Positions 25,353-33,821 of a DNA stretch of 55,934 bases are shown here, piece after piece. Below the pieces are notes generated by a model, which made no database searches, was not told where the DNA came from, and was given only the letters and a program-made list of their open reading frames with translations. The stretch is from the NCBI GenBank assembly GCA_016208585.1, contig JACQXR010000034.1, positions 1 to 55,934 of the forward strand, read 5' to 3'. How positions within the stretch are numbered: position 1 is the first letter of the stretch; each line of letters starts with the position of its first letter. The stretch is from a candidate division TA06 bacterium (lineage in GTDB: Bacteria > Edwardsbacteria > AC1 > EtOH8). A program made the position numbers and the translations under genes.

Positions 25353-28300
25353 TCAGAAGTTGGCCCTGATCTCAGTCCGGGCATTGTGCAGGACTTTTTT
25401 TTGCGGTTCTTTGCGGCCCTCGTAGGAAGCGGAGGCAGTTAAGTAATTGTTCAGTTTATAATCGGTCTGCAATTTCCAGCTTTGGCTTTGGCCTAAAGAC
25501 CGGCTGACCGAGAACTCCAGGGGAATGACATTTTCATTTTGATCGGCCCGGCGGTATATTTGACTGAATTCCATCCGGAGACTGCCCTTAAGACCCAGTT
25601 GGTGCCTGACAAAAGGAGATAGTACCATATCGCGGTAATTCATTCTGGGGATAGTGACATAATAATTCTGCCTGAAAAGGTTCTCCCACAGCATATTGGC
25701 CTTGATCCCCAACTCAGTCTGGTTTTTATGAAAATAGCTGATCTCGGCGCCCGCCTTGGTCTCCCTGTTTTCGCTTTCCAGACCGGATTCCATTGACAGG
25801 GTGCTGTTATAATTCAGTTCGCCAAAAAACAAGGCTCTGGCCACAGGCCCAAGCTGGGCGGTGATTTCGGCCCGCCCCTCTTTGGAATTTACCGTGATCC
25901 TGCGGTTAAGGTACTGGTTGTCGTCGTTCCGCCTGGTACGGTAGTGGAACTTGAAGAAATAACTGCCGGCCGGGTAGTACCAAAGGTCACCGGACAAATC
26001 CAGGTTGGCCGAAAGATTGGCAGTTCTATCCCAAAGCGCGCCGGGGGTGAACATCATCATGGCCCCGGACAATTTGCGTCCTGTTTTCAGGCCGGCCGCT
26101 CCGCATAGATCCAATTTTAATTTTTGATGCCAGGGCCCAGGAATGGAGATCCCCGGAGAATAACTGAGGTAGCTTTTGGCCGATAGTTCCGCCGCGATCG
26201 TGCCGGCCGGTGCTTCTTCGATCTTTTTCAGGTAATTGCCGGCTGTATCCGGATAATAGGATTGGGTTGCCGGATCATAGCTGTAATCACCGGCCCGGTC
26301 CGAAACCCGGTAAAAAGTCTCGCGCTTCAAACGGGTCTCGGCGCTGTTGATGGAATAATCCAAACCGGCTTTCAGCGCCTGGGCCAAGCCCCGATAATTA
26401 GCCCTGAGCACAGCCAGGTGTGTGTTCAGGCTTTGTCCCGGCACTCCCGGACGGTAGACCAGACGGCGGTAACGATGCTCCAAATCGCCTGATAAAACCC
26501 GTCCCGGCAGCAGCCCCAGTTTAGTGGTGAGATCGGTGGCATAGGATTTTGGCTTAAAGGTTTGATCCAAAGAATCTTTTATATAGTCCTCCCTTCGGGA
26601 AAGCGCCAACCTGCCTTCGGTAATATCACCCCGTCTTTCCATCCCCAATCCGGCCAAATAATATTTCTGACCGTAACCATTGGCCGAATCTCGTTCCACT
26701 TGATCTGTGCCGGCGGAAAAATCAGCCAGGTAGTTCCATCGTAAATATGAAATACCGGCCTCGGCCTGGTGAACATCCCGCCGTCCCAAGGAAGCATTTT
26801 CCGGCCAGGCTTGGCCCAGCAAATGCCGGTTAAAGCCGTATTTTAAAAGATACTTCGGAACGGGACGAAATTGCAAGCCGGCCCTGTAGTTCCTGGCCCA
26901 GACGGACTGCTCCATATCCAGACGTCCCCATCCGGCTTCGGCCTTCAACATCTCCGGACCCAGGCTTATCTCATATTCAGTAGTTCTCCTAAGCATCCCG
27001 ACGTTCAGGGCTTTTGTTTCGTTCCAGTTGTACAGTTCCCAACGCTTGGTAAAATCTGGATCGACCGGAACCACGCTTTTTTCAAAATCAGGGTTTACCG
27101 CCAGGGTTCGGCCTTTGATCTCAAAACCTCCCCCCCACAGCGTATCCCGTTGCCAGTGAAATTTCGCCGACCCAGAGTAACCCCGGTTGTTTCCATCGTC
27201 CCGGGCCGAAAGCAGATTTTTATCCAGATCGCTCCCGGCTCCCTCCAGATCAGCCTGACCTCCCGGCCAGGTCAGATACGCCCCCAAAGTGTATAACCGC
27301 GTTTGAGATGGAGCCGCCAGTTTTTTGACGGCCAGGTAGTCTCCCATATTCTTTCCGGCATATACAATGATGCCCAGGCTGTCACGGTAATCGCCCCGGC
27401 CGCTGTCCACTTTGGTGAAGGAGACCAGATAATTCCCGGAATCGGGCCCGGCATAGACATAAAACGAATCACGGAACAAATAGTTCCCCTGGCCTGCCTC
27501 AACGACAGTGCCGCCGTCGGCCCAATATCTGGAGGTGTCATCTCCAGCCAGATCAAGGATATTTTTGTCGGACCGGCTTAACTCTCCGGCCAAAGGATAG
27601 TTGTAATCATCGCCTTCCTGCCGGTACCCGCCTTTGACCTGAATATTTTTCCCCAGCCTCGTGGCAGCGGCGGCCGAATAAAAAGGCCTTTGGTAATTTT
27701 GGCCCGAGTATTCGAACTCGGCCATGATCCTGGAGTCGGAGGTGATCAGCCATTGCGGGTTAAAGGACAAAAGCCCGGACTCATAATCCATCTGGTAATC
27801 CTGATGCTCGCCTCTTTTCAGCAACTGGCCGTTAAGCCATATTTTCTCGGTGTTGGCTAATATTTTCAAGCCGGATTCGCCGGGAACGGCTGCAAGCTGA
27901 TAGGGCCCCTGCTTCCCGTTCTGCCCCGTGAAATCTGACCTGGCCTTTTGCCCTTTGGTAACGGCTGCAGCCAGGTCCAGATTGTTTTTTTTGTTAACAA
28001 TAGCAGCCCTAACCCCCTGGAGCTGCCGTTTCAGTTGGAAATATCCGGTCCCATGGTAATCCAGTTCATAGTCCCCCAAAACAGCTTCCCAGATATTTCC
28101 CTGGGCTTTGATATATACTTTCTCGATCTGGCTTAGGTCTTCGGTGCTGCCGGATGACGACAATGGCATGTTTTGGTCCGAAAGGAAAGCGTTTACTTTA
28201 AGGGACGGGCTCAATTGGCCGTCGATGCTGACCTGCAGGGCCTGTTCCAGGGAAAAATCCCGGCCCGATCCGGCCGAGATCCCCAGAGACTTGCTTCCGC

Positions 28301-28751
28301 CGAAACGGACCTGCCCGCTTTTCTCATTGATCCAGCCGCTATAGGACTGGGTGGATGAGGGATCAAAGCCGACAACGGCTTCAATCGTATCCGGCATATT
28401 GGCGGTTGATACGGACAACGGCAGATAAACGATCTTGTCCGGAAGATTAAAAGGCAAAGCGCGGTAATAGGCCCGCACCGTGTCGGATGTTTCAAGTGCA
28501 ACGGAAAAATATATTTCGCCCGTCCGGCAGTCCAGGGCATAATCACGGTTGGGAACCAAAAGACTGTCATTCAAAAGCAGGGAATCGCTGTCTTTAATGA
28601 TATGCCTGTGCGGCAACCGATAAGAATTGCCGGCAAACCCTCCCGGTATGACGACCTTGGTTCTCCCTGCTGCTCCCTGCCCGGTTAAGGAGGAAAACCA
28701 GATCGGGATCATTAGGATCATTATGACATATTTTGTTACAGCCGTTCTCAT
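25353..28751 (-). CDS. Large SprA-like outer-membrane protein
   Basis: An 1132-residue protein with a signal peptide and beta-strand-rich body. It carries motifs of a family widespread in FCB bacteria and shared with the T9SS translocon SprA: LLLNDSLLVPNRDYALD, FGGSKSLGISAGSGRDFSL, FLSDQNMPL, then GPYQL and EKIWLNGQLLKRG-DYQMDYESGLLSF-SRI-FEYS. SprA itself is about twice this length, so this may be a paralogue and not the translocon. The start overlaps the preceding lipoprotein stop by four bases. Outer-membrane location is inferred. Confidence 0.75.
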   Translation of the reverse strand: MRTAVTKYVIMILMIPIWFSSLTGQGAAGRTKVVIPGGFAGNSYRLPHRHIIKDSDSLLLNDSLLVPNRDYALDCRTGEIYFSVALETSDTVRAYYRALPFNLPDKIVYLPLSVSTANMPDTIEAVVGFDPSSTQSYSGWINEKSGQVRFGGSKSLGISAGSGRDFSLEQALQVSIDGQLSPSLKVNAFLSDQNMPLSSSGSTEDLSQIEKVYIKAQGNIWEAVLGDYELDYHGTGYFQLKRQLQGVRAAIVNKKNNLDLAAAVTKGQKARSDFTGQNGKQGPYQLAAVPGESGLKILANTEKIWLNGQLLKRGEHQDYQMDYESGLLSFNPQWLITSDSRIMAEFEYSGQNYQRPFYSAAAATRLGKNIQVKGGYRQEGDDYNYPLAGELSRSDKNILDLAGDDTSRYWADGGTVVEAGQGNYLFRDSFYVYAGPDSGNYLVSFTKVDSGRGDYRDSLGIIVYAGKNMGDYLAVKKLAAPSQTRLYTLGAYLTWPGGQADLEGAGSDLDKNLLSARDDGNNRGYSGSAKFHWQRDTLWGGGFEIKGRTLAVNPDFEKSVVPVDPDFTKRWELYNWNETKALNVGMLRRTTEYEISLGPEMLKAEAGWGRLDMEQSVWARNYRAGLQFRPVPKYLLKYGFNRHLLGQAWPENASLGRRDVHQAEAGISYLRWNYLADFSAGTDQVERDSANGYGQKYYLAGLGMERRGDITEGRLALSRREDYIKDSLDQTFKPKSYATDLTTKLGLLPGRVLSGDLEHRYRRLVYRPGVPGQSLNTHLAVLRANYRGLAQALKAGLDYSINSAETRLKRETFYRVSDRAGDYSYDPATQSYYPDTAGNYLKKIEEAPAGTIAAELSAKSYLSYSPGISIPGPWHQKLKLDLCGAAGLKTGRKLSGAMMMFTPGALWDRTANLSANLDLSGDLWYYPAGSYFFKFHYRTRRNDDNQYLNRRITVNSKEGRAEITAQLGPVARALFFGELNYNSTLSMESGLESENRETKAGAEISYFHKNQTELGIKANMLWENLFRQNYYVTIPRMNYRDMVLSPFVRHQLGLKGSLRMEFSQIYRRADQNENVIPLEFSVSRSLGQSQSWKLQTDYKLNNYLTASASYEGRKEPQKKVLHNARTEIRANF

Positions 28752-29638
28752 TCTTCGCTGACATTCAGCAAATATTGATCGGAGGCTACAAAAATACTGC
28801 CAAAGGCGCTGCAGGTCACGGACAAGGGGTTGGCAATGGCACAGCCCGCCCCGGGGTAGATCCCTGAAGGCTTGATCTCAAACGAACTCAGTCGGCCCTT
28901 GTCCTTTTCGCAGATCCAGAGCACAGATGTTCCCGGCTCAAAACAGATGGCGGACGGTGAAGCTGATGGCGTAACATCCACCTTCCCCAAATAACTGCCG
29001 TAGGTGTTGAACACCGTGACTTTGTTTGCTCGGGCGTCGGCAGTAGCCAGGACTGTGCCTGTTCCATCAACCGCCAGGGCATTGGGCCACTGCAAACCTG
29101 AATTCCCGGCCATCAGCCGGAAACGCCGGACCTCCTGGCCCTGATTGTCCAATACCGCCACTGTGTTTGACAGATTATCCAGCAAATACAGACTGCCGTC
29201 CTTGAGGACCGCTCCGGAAACAAAAGAACTTCCCGAATAGGAAACGATATTTTGTTTTTGGCCCCAGCTGTCAAAATACTGGATGTGCTTGTTCAGGTCA
29301 TCAACCAGGTAAATGCCATTGGCCGGTCCGTTAAGCAAAAAACTGCGGGCCGAGGAGATGGCAGATTCATAGTTCAGGCTTCCGTCGTTTTTATAACTCA
29401 CTATTCGCCAGCCGCCGGCGTCGGTCAAAAATATATCCCCCCGGAGACTGGAACACATGGAAGGCCCGACATCATTGATGATTAGCTGGGCAATCTTGAA
29501 TGCCTGAACCGTTTTGATCTTGTTATCGCCTGGTTCCGGCCTTCGTTGTTCCACAATGGCCGTGCAGGATATAAAAACAAGCGGGCAAACCAGAATATAA
29601 AACCAGCGCCTCATAAAATCCTTCACTTTCATTAACAC
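28748..29638 (-). CDS. Beta-propeller (NHL/6-bladed) lipoprotein
   Basis: A 296-residue lipoprotein: basic start, hydrophobic segment and lipobox FISC with the lipidated cysteine near residue 25. The rest shows NHL-like blades such as GIYLVDDLNKHIQYFDSWG, SLYLLDNLSNTVAVLDNQG and WPNALAVDGTGTVLATADARANKVTVFNTYGSYLGK. It may be a periplasm-facing scaffold of the secretion locus. GTG 29638 is the preferred start because GGAGG lies seven bases upstream; ATG 29632 is in frame. That Shine-Dalgarno is paired in a hairpin. Confidence 0.8.
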   Translation of the reverse strand: MLMKVKDFMRRWFYILVCPLVFISCTAIVEQRRPEPGDNKIKTVQAFKIAQLIINDVGPSMCSSLRGDIFLTDAGGWRIVSYKNDGSLNYESAISSARSFLLNGPANGIYLVDDLNKHIQYFDSWGQKQNIVSYSGSSFVSGAVLKDGSLYLLDNLSNTVAVLDNQGQEVRRFRLMAGNSGLQWPNALAVDGTGTVLATADARANKVTVFNTYGSYLGKVDVTPSASPSAICFEPGTSVLWICEKDKGRLSSFEIKPSGIYPGAGCAIANPLSVTCSAFGSIFVASDQYLLNVSEE

Positions 29639-29643
29639 AGAAA

Positions 29644-29681
29644 ATCCTCCGTCCTGATTCTTCTTTTTGTTGACGGAGGAT
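29644..29681 (-). promoter_or_regulatory. Shine-Dalgarno-sequestering hairpin before the lipoprotein gene
   Basis: Minus strand: ATCCTCCGTC (29681-29672), an 18-base loop, and GACGGAGGAT (29653-29644). The 10-bp stem is perfect and its 3' arm holds the GGAGG used by the GTG start at 29638. The following TTTTCT is short for a strong terminator, so partial termination or translational masking inside the operon are both possible. Confidence 0.7.
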
Positions 29682-29708
29682 GCTCTGCACTTTGATAGCT
29701 CGTCTATT

Positions 29709-30512
29709 TTAAAAATTACGCAAAAGCGTCAGGGTAATAGTCTCCGGCTGGTAGGAATAGCATTCCAAACGCCAGTCAGGTTCCTGTGTCAATTTGGTCC
29801 TTTGCTTGTTAAAGCGTTTAGCCAGTCTGGCGGCGTTAACGGCCGACAACATATGATTAAGCACGGAAGCGCCGACCGAATAGCTGATCCGATGCAAGGC
29901 AGTCCGGCTTTTGACCCTTAACCCGCGGTAATAAAACCATTGGCCGTAATCCTGCCATTCCCAGGAGTCTTCGGAAGGATAAAGTTTATCCGCCACATAG
30001 GCCTGCTGGGCAGCCGGATCGTAGGGATATAGTTCCCGGGCCTGCCGCCATTGGTCCTCGTTATACCAATAACTGTTGGGCCATTCATAAACGTTCTGAT
30101 AATAAAAATCATCCGTCCGGCCGGGATTGGAACCAGCCTGCTGGGCAGCATAAGCGATATAGTCGCGGCGCCGCATGTCGCCCTGAAATTTATTGTACCA
30201 GGCGGCCGACCAGATCACTGCTTCGGTGGTTACGAAGCCTTTGGTATACGCTTTTTTGCCAACATAATATTCGCCGGAACCCGGGACCAATAAAGAGAGA
30301 AAAAATGCCTTCCGGGCGGATTTCCTGTATTTCCTTGGGAGAACAGGTTTACTGCTGTCAGGCCCCATCGCAGAGGCGGCGGTATCAGGAATCGTCTTCT
30401 CAATAGTGGCGGTGGGGCTTACTTTGGAACTGTCGGAAGATTGGTCTGTCTGGCCATAGGCCTGAAAAATGCAAAAAGATATCAGCGTTATTAAAAATAG
30501 TGTCTTTTTCAT
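29709..30512 (-). CDS. DUF5683-type envelope protein
   Basis: About 267 residues from ATG 30512, which overlaps the preceding stop (ATGA). Signal peptide MKKTLFLITLISFCIFQAYG, a polar Ser/Thr/Pro stretch, then the DUF5683-like block KAFFLSLLVPGSGEYYVGKKAYTKGFVTTEAVIWSAAWY, which recalls P-G-x-G-x-Y-x-G-K motifs of small membrane proteins near envelope-assembly genes. Tyrosine and tryptophan are frequent in the middle. Function unknown; always-present neighbour of secretion genes in some FCB genomes is my recollection, not shown here. Confidence 0.7.
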   Translation of the reverse strand: MKKTLFLITLISFCIFQAYGQTDQSSDSSKVSPTATIEKTIPDTAASAMGPDSSKPVLPRKYRKSARKAFFLSLLVPGSGEYYVGKKAYTKGFVTTEAVIWSAAWYNKFQGDMRRRDYIAYAAQQAGSNPGRTDDFYYQNVYEWPNSYWYNEDQWRQARELYPYDPAAQQAYVADKLYPSEDSWEWQDYGQWFYYRGLRVKSRTALHRISYSVGASVLNHMLSAVNAARLAKRFNKQRTKLTQEPDWRLECYSYQPETITLTLLRNF

Positions 30513-33500
30513 TTGATCACCGCCGCTTTGCAAATTTTGGTTTTGACAGTGGCTCCGTCATTTGCCTCCACTCGTATGATATAAACGCCGGAAGCAATAT
30601 TTTCCAGGCTCCAGATAACTTCGTTTTCGGTCAAAGCCTGTCCCGGTTGGCTGTACTGGCGGACCAGTTCTCCGGCCAGGTTGAATATTTTAACGTCGAT
30701 CTCGGCCTTATTTTCCAGGTAGAACCGGATGACCGCTTTTTCACCCCGGGCCGGGCTGGGGTAAACGTAGGCATTTTTAATCAGCTCGCCCGAATTGACC
30801 GGCAAAGGATGCACGGCCGGGTCCCAGTTCATAAATCCGGTATGGGCCTGGTTGCCGCAGAACATCGGCCAGGTTAGGCGGGAAGCAGTTACCGGGGATC
30901 CGATGCTCCAAACATATAAATTGCCGTCGTCGCATCCTACCGCCAGTTCGATGTCTGAACTGTCTCCGTCCAGGTCGGTCAGTAAAGGCGTGGAATATAT
31001 CTTTCCGCCAGCCGTCAGGGGGAATCCAGCCGCATTGGTACTGTTGCCATTGAAGGCGTAAACCCGGCCGTCGGGAGAACCTATTATTATCTCAGGCAAA
31101 CCGTCGTTGTCCACATCGGCTGTCACTGGAGATGACTGGACATTCAGCGATTCGGAAATTACTTTTGGGAAACCAGAAATCAGCGTGCCGTTATAGTTAT
31201 AGGTGTAAAGTTTGGTTCCGATGGCTGCCGCTATTTCCAGATAGCCGTCTCCATCCAGATCGCCCAAAGCCGGAGACGCCACGGCGGTCTGGGTTTGGTT
31301 ATAGATTTGAACAGGCCAGCCGGTAATGGTTCGCCCCAGTTTATCAATTACTGTAACTTCAACCACAATTTCATTTTCATATTCATTACTAGGTGCTTTG
31401 GGACACGCCACTATCTCGGGGCTGCCGTCCCGGTTTACGTCACCGATGGCGGTGGAAGCCGAGACCCAATCTACAAATGCTCGATGGTACGGGAAACCGG
31501 GAAGCAAATCACCATTCCCTTTGAAGGCAAATATCCTGCTGTCACCGGAAAGAACTACGATTTCTTGACCGGGAGAAGCGGGGTCAAGCTCTGCTGCCGA
31601 AACAGTAGCCCTGGTTTCCATGTCTAAACCCCTTGGAAAGCCGGTTACCCGGCGGCCGTCATGGTGCCAGGCATAAAGGCTGTCGTCATCGCAGGCTACT
31701 ATGATCTCCAAGGTATCATCGCCGTTGATGTCGGCCAAAGTCGGCGAGGAAAATATCGGGCCGGAGGTTTTAACAGGAAAACCGCTGCTAAAACTGGCGC
31801 CTATAAAATCGTAAGTGTTTAAATATCTGGTCGTATCGACGATAGTAGTTTCAGGGAAAAGGCGGAACCCATAGAGCCACCCCTCTGTGTTCGAGTAGGC
31901 AGCCGAGATGAACACTGACTGCTCTTGGAATGCATACAATGATCCAACTGCAGGAGATGAGTAAATGTTTCCCCGGACCTTTGCAATTACGCCTCTAAGA
32001 AAAACCGTATCATTTGTCGCGACAATTACTGTATCGGGGTTAGATCCACAAGGTGTACCATCGCTCTTCAAGGCATATAGGTATCCGTTATTGCCGGGGA
32101 GCAACAATAATTTCATTATGGTATCCGTACCCAGCGAAGTGGTAATATAATTCGGGCTGTTCCAATCCACCGTCTGACCTAGGTCATACGGGAAACCCGG
32201 CAGGCTCCATCCTACTTTCACCCGAGCGCTCAGGCTCTCGGACGGTGCAGTGATTCCGGAGATGGAAATATGGGTATACGAACCGTCATTGGCCGTGGTG
32301 GGCGGATCGCTGCCGTCATCTAACCTGTCATTGTTGCCGGCATAGTAGGCGTCGTAAGGACTGGCAAAAGTGGAATAAGGCGAGCCGCCCCAGCGCTGCA
32401 GATCCTGGACGTGATCAGCCTCCAACAGATAAATGGCTTTGATGTCACCGGTTTCCAGGCTGTTGTCAAACCACCTTTGGCTGATAAGATTTTCGTCCAC
32501 ATGGTAAACCAAAAGCCCTCCGGCATCCAGTTCAAAGGGCAGCGACATATCGTAGTCGTTTACTTTCACCAGGACTCCGTTGCGCCATTCCCTGGCCCCA
32601 TTGCAATCTGCCGTAATAGAATCAATTATGGCGCTGTTAGGGTCCACCCAAGCCCGGCGGTTTTCAATCAGGTAATACTCGTGTGAATTGATCGGTATTT
32701 TAACGATGGCATCCGGGGTTTTGGCTACCCAGTCAAAAGCGATCTGGTTGTTATCGCCAGGCTTTAGAGTCAAGGGCTGCGACCAGCCCAGAAAAACCTT
32801 GCACCAGGCCGAAAGATGCGGCGGCACAAAGGCGTTCATGTTCCACGATCCCCAGGACATCAACTCCCATTCGCCCAAACCCACCGAATACATGGAATAA
32901 TCATAAAGATCCGGCAAACCCAGCTGGTGGCCGAACTCGTGGGCTATCTCGCCCTGTGAACCCAGCACCATCCCGTCCTGGCTTTGGGTCTCGGCAGCGA
33001 TTATCCCTTCATAAATTGTATCGGCTCCGGCCTTGATTATGATTGGACTTGAGCTGTCCATCTGCAAAAATACTGATGGAATGTCGGCGCCGTAGGGGTC
33101 GGTCTGCCAGCAGGAACCGGCATGGAACACCATCACGGCTTTTGGGACTTTTGTGGACCCGCTTCCGGTGCTAAAACTGCAGTTACCGGAATCATTGCCG
33201 GCGGCATCCACGGCATCCCGCAGCAGAACATACAACCCGGCCCCCCAGTTTGCTCCCCCGTTGTAAAAATCGCTGTAAAAGGACATCTGATGGGGCAAAG
33301 TATAGGCGGCGGTATCGGCCTTGGGCCATTGCTCAAATTCTATCCACAACTGACTGTCGGATACCGCCCAGTAGTAATTGCGCAAGGCCAGCATCTGATT
33401 ATGGATGTATAGGCTGTCGTGAGGCGGCTCATAATCCAGATTATGGCCGTTAAGGTAGTTGTTATCGATATACATCGGTTGGCCGTTTCCCGCGTAGTCA

Positions 33501-33820
33501 AAATGCCCGTTGCCAGTTGTGTTGGAATCATCATCCAATTGGAACTGGGCCTTGATAGCCAGAACATGAATGGTGTCCACATTTGCCGCCTTGCTCCGGC
33601 CTTTGCTTTTGGAAACTTCCCTGACCCGGCCCAGCAGGTTCATTTTGGATACGGCATCCTTGTACTGGCGGGGCTGCTGTTTGATTTTATCCAAAATCGG
33701 ACGAGAGGTTTTCCACTGCTGTTTTAAATCTTGCAGGTCTCCGGCGCCGGCTACGGTACATGCCATGAGGAACAACAGCCACGGCAATCTCAGCCAACGC
33801 CGGTTAAATATGGCGATCAT
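30509..33820 (-). CDS. Secreted M6 metalloprotease with FG-GAP repeats and T9SS sorting domain
   Basis: About 1103 residues from ATG 33820, which follows the upstream TAA by one base. Signal peptide, M6 (immune inhibitor A-like) catalytic domain with the zinc motif HEFGH (294-298), then a beta-propeller region of FG-GAP/VCBS-like repeats (DINGDDTLEIIVACDDDSLYAW, DVDNDGLPEIIIGSPDGRVYAF and others). The C-terminal type A sorting domain has YVYPSPARGEKAVIRFYL and VKIFNLAGELVRQ. It should be exported by Sec, then across the outer membrane by T9SS. It sits directly between PorV-like and DUF5683 genes. Confidence 0.93.
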   Translation of the reverse strand: MIAIFNRRWLRLPWLLFLMACTVAGAGDLQDLKQQWKTSRPILDKIKQQPRQYKDAVSKMNLLGRVREVSKSKGRSKAANVDTIHVLAIKAQFQLDDDSNTTGNGHFDYAGNGQPMYIDNNYLNGHNLDYEPPHDSLYIHNQMLALRNYYWAVSDSQLWIEFEQWPKADTAAYTLPHQMSFYSDFYNGGANWGAGLYVLLRDAVDAAGNDSGNCSFSTGSGSTKVPKAVMVFHAGSCWQTDPYGADIPSVFLQMDSSSPIIIKAGADTIYEGIIAAETQSQDGMVLGSQGEIAHEFGHQLGLPDLYDYSMYSVGLGEWELMSWGSWNMNAFVPPHLSAWCKVFLGWSQPLTLKPGDNNQIAFDWVAKTPDAIVKIPINSHEYYLIENRRAWVDPNSAIIDSITADCNGAREWRNGVLVKVNDYDMSLPFELDAGGLLVYHVDENLISQRWFDNSLETGDIKAIYLLEADHVQDLQRWGGSPYSTFASPYDAYYAGNNDRLDDGSDPPTTANDGSYTHISISGITAPSESLSARVKVGWSLPGFPYDLGQTVDWNSPNYITTSLGTDTIMKLLLLPGNNGYLYALKSDGTPCGSNPDTVIVATNDTVFLRGVIAKVRGNIYSSPAVGSLYAFQEQSVFISAAYSNTEGWLYGFRLFPETTIVDTTRYLNTYDFIGASFSSGFPVKTSGPIFSSPTLADINGDDTLEIIVACDDDSLYAWHHDGRRVTGFPRGLDMETRATVSAAELDPASPGQEIVVLSGDSRIFAFKGNGDLLPGFPYHRAFVDWVSASTAIGDVNRDGSPEIVACPKAPSNEYENEIVVEVTVIDKLGRTITGWPVQIYNQTQTAVASPALGDLDGDGYLEIAAAIGTKLYTYNYNGTLISGFPKVISESLNVQSSPVTADVDNDGLPEIIIGSPDGRVYAFNGNSTNAAGFPLTAGGKIYSTPLLTDLDGDSSDIELAVGCDDGNLYVWSIGSPVTASRLTWPMFCGNQAHTGFMNWDPAVHPLPVNSGELIKNAYVYPSPARGEKAVIRFYLENKAEIDVKIFNLAGELVRQYSQPGQALTENEVIWSLENIASGVYIIRVEANDGATVKTKICKAAVIK

Positions 33821-33821
33821 A

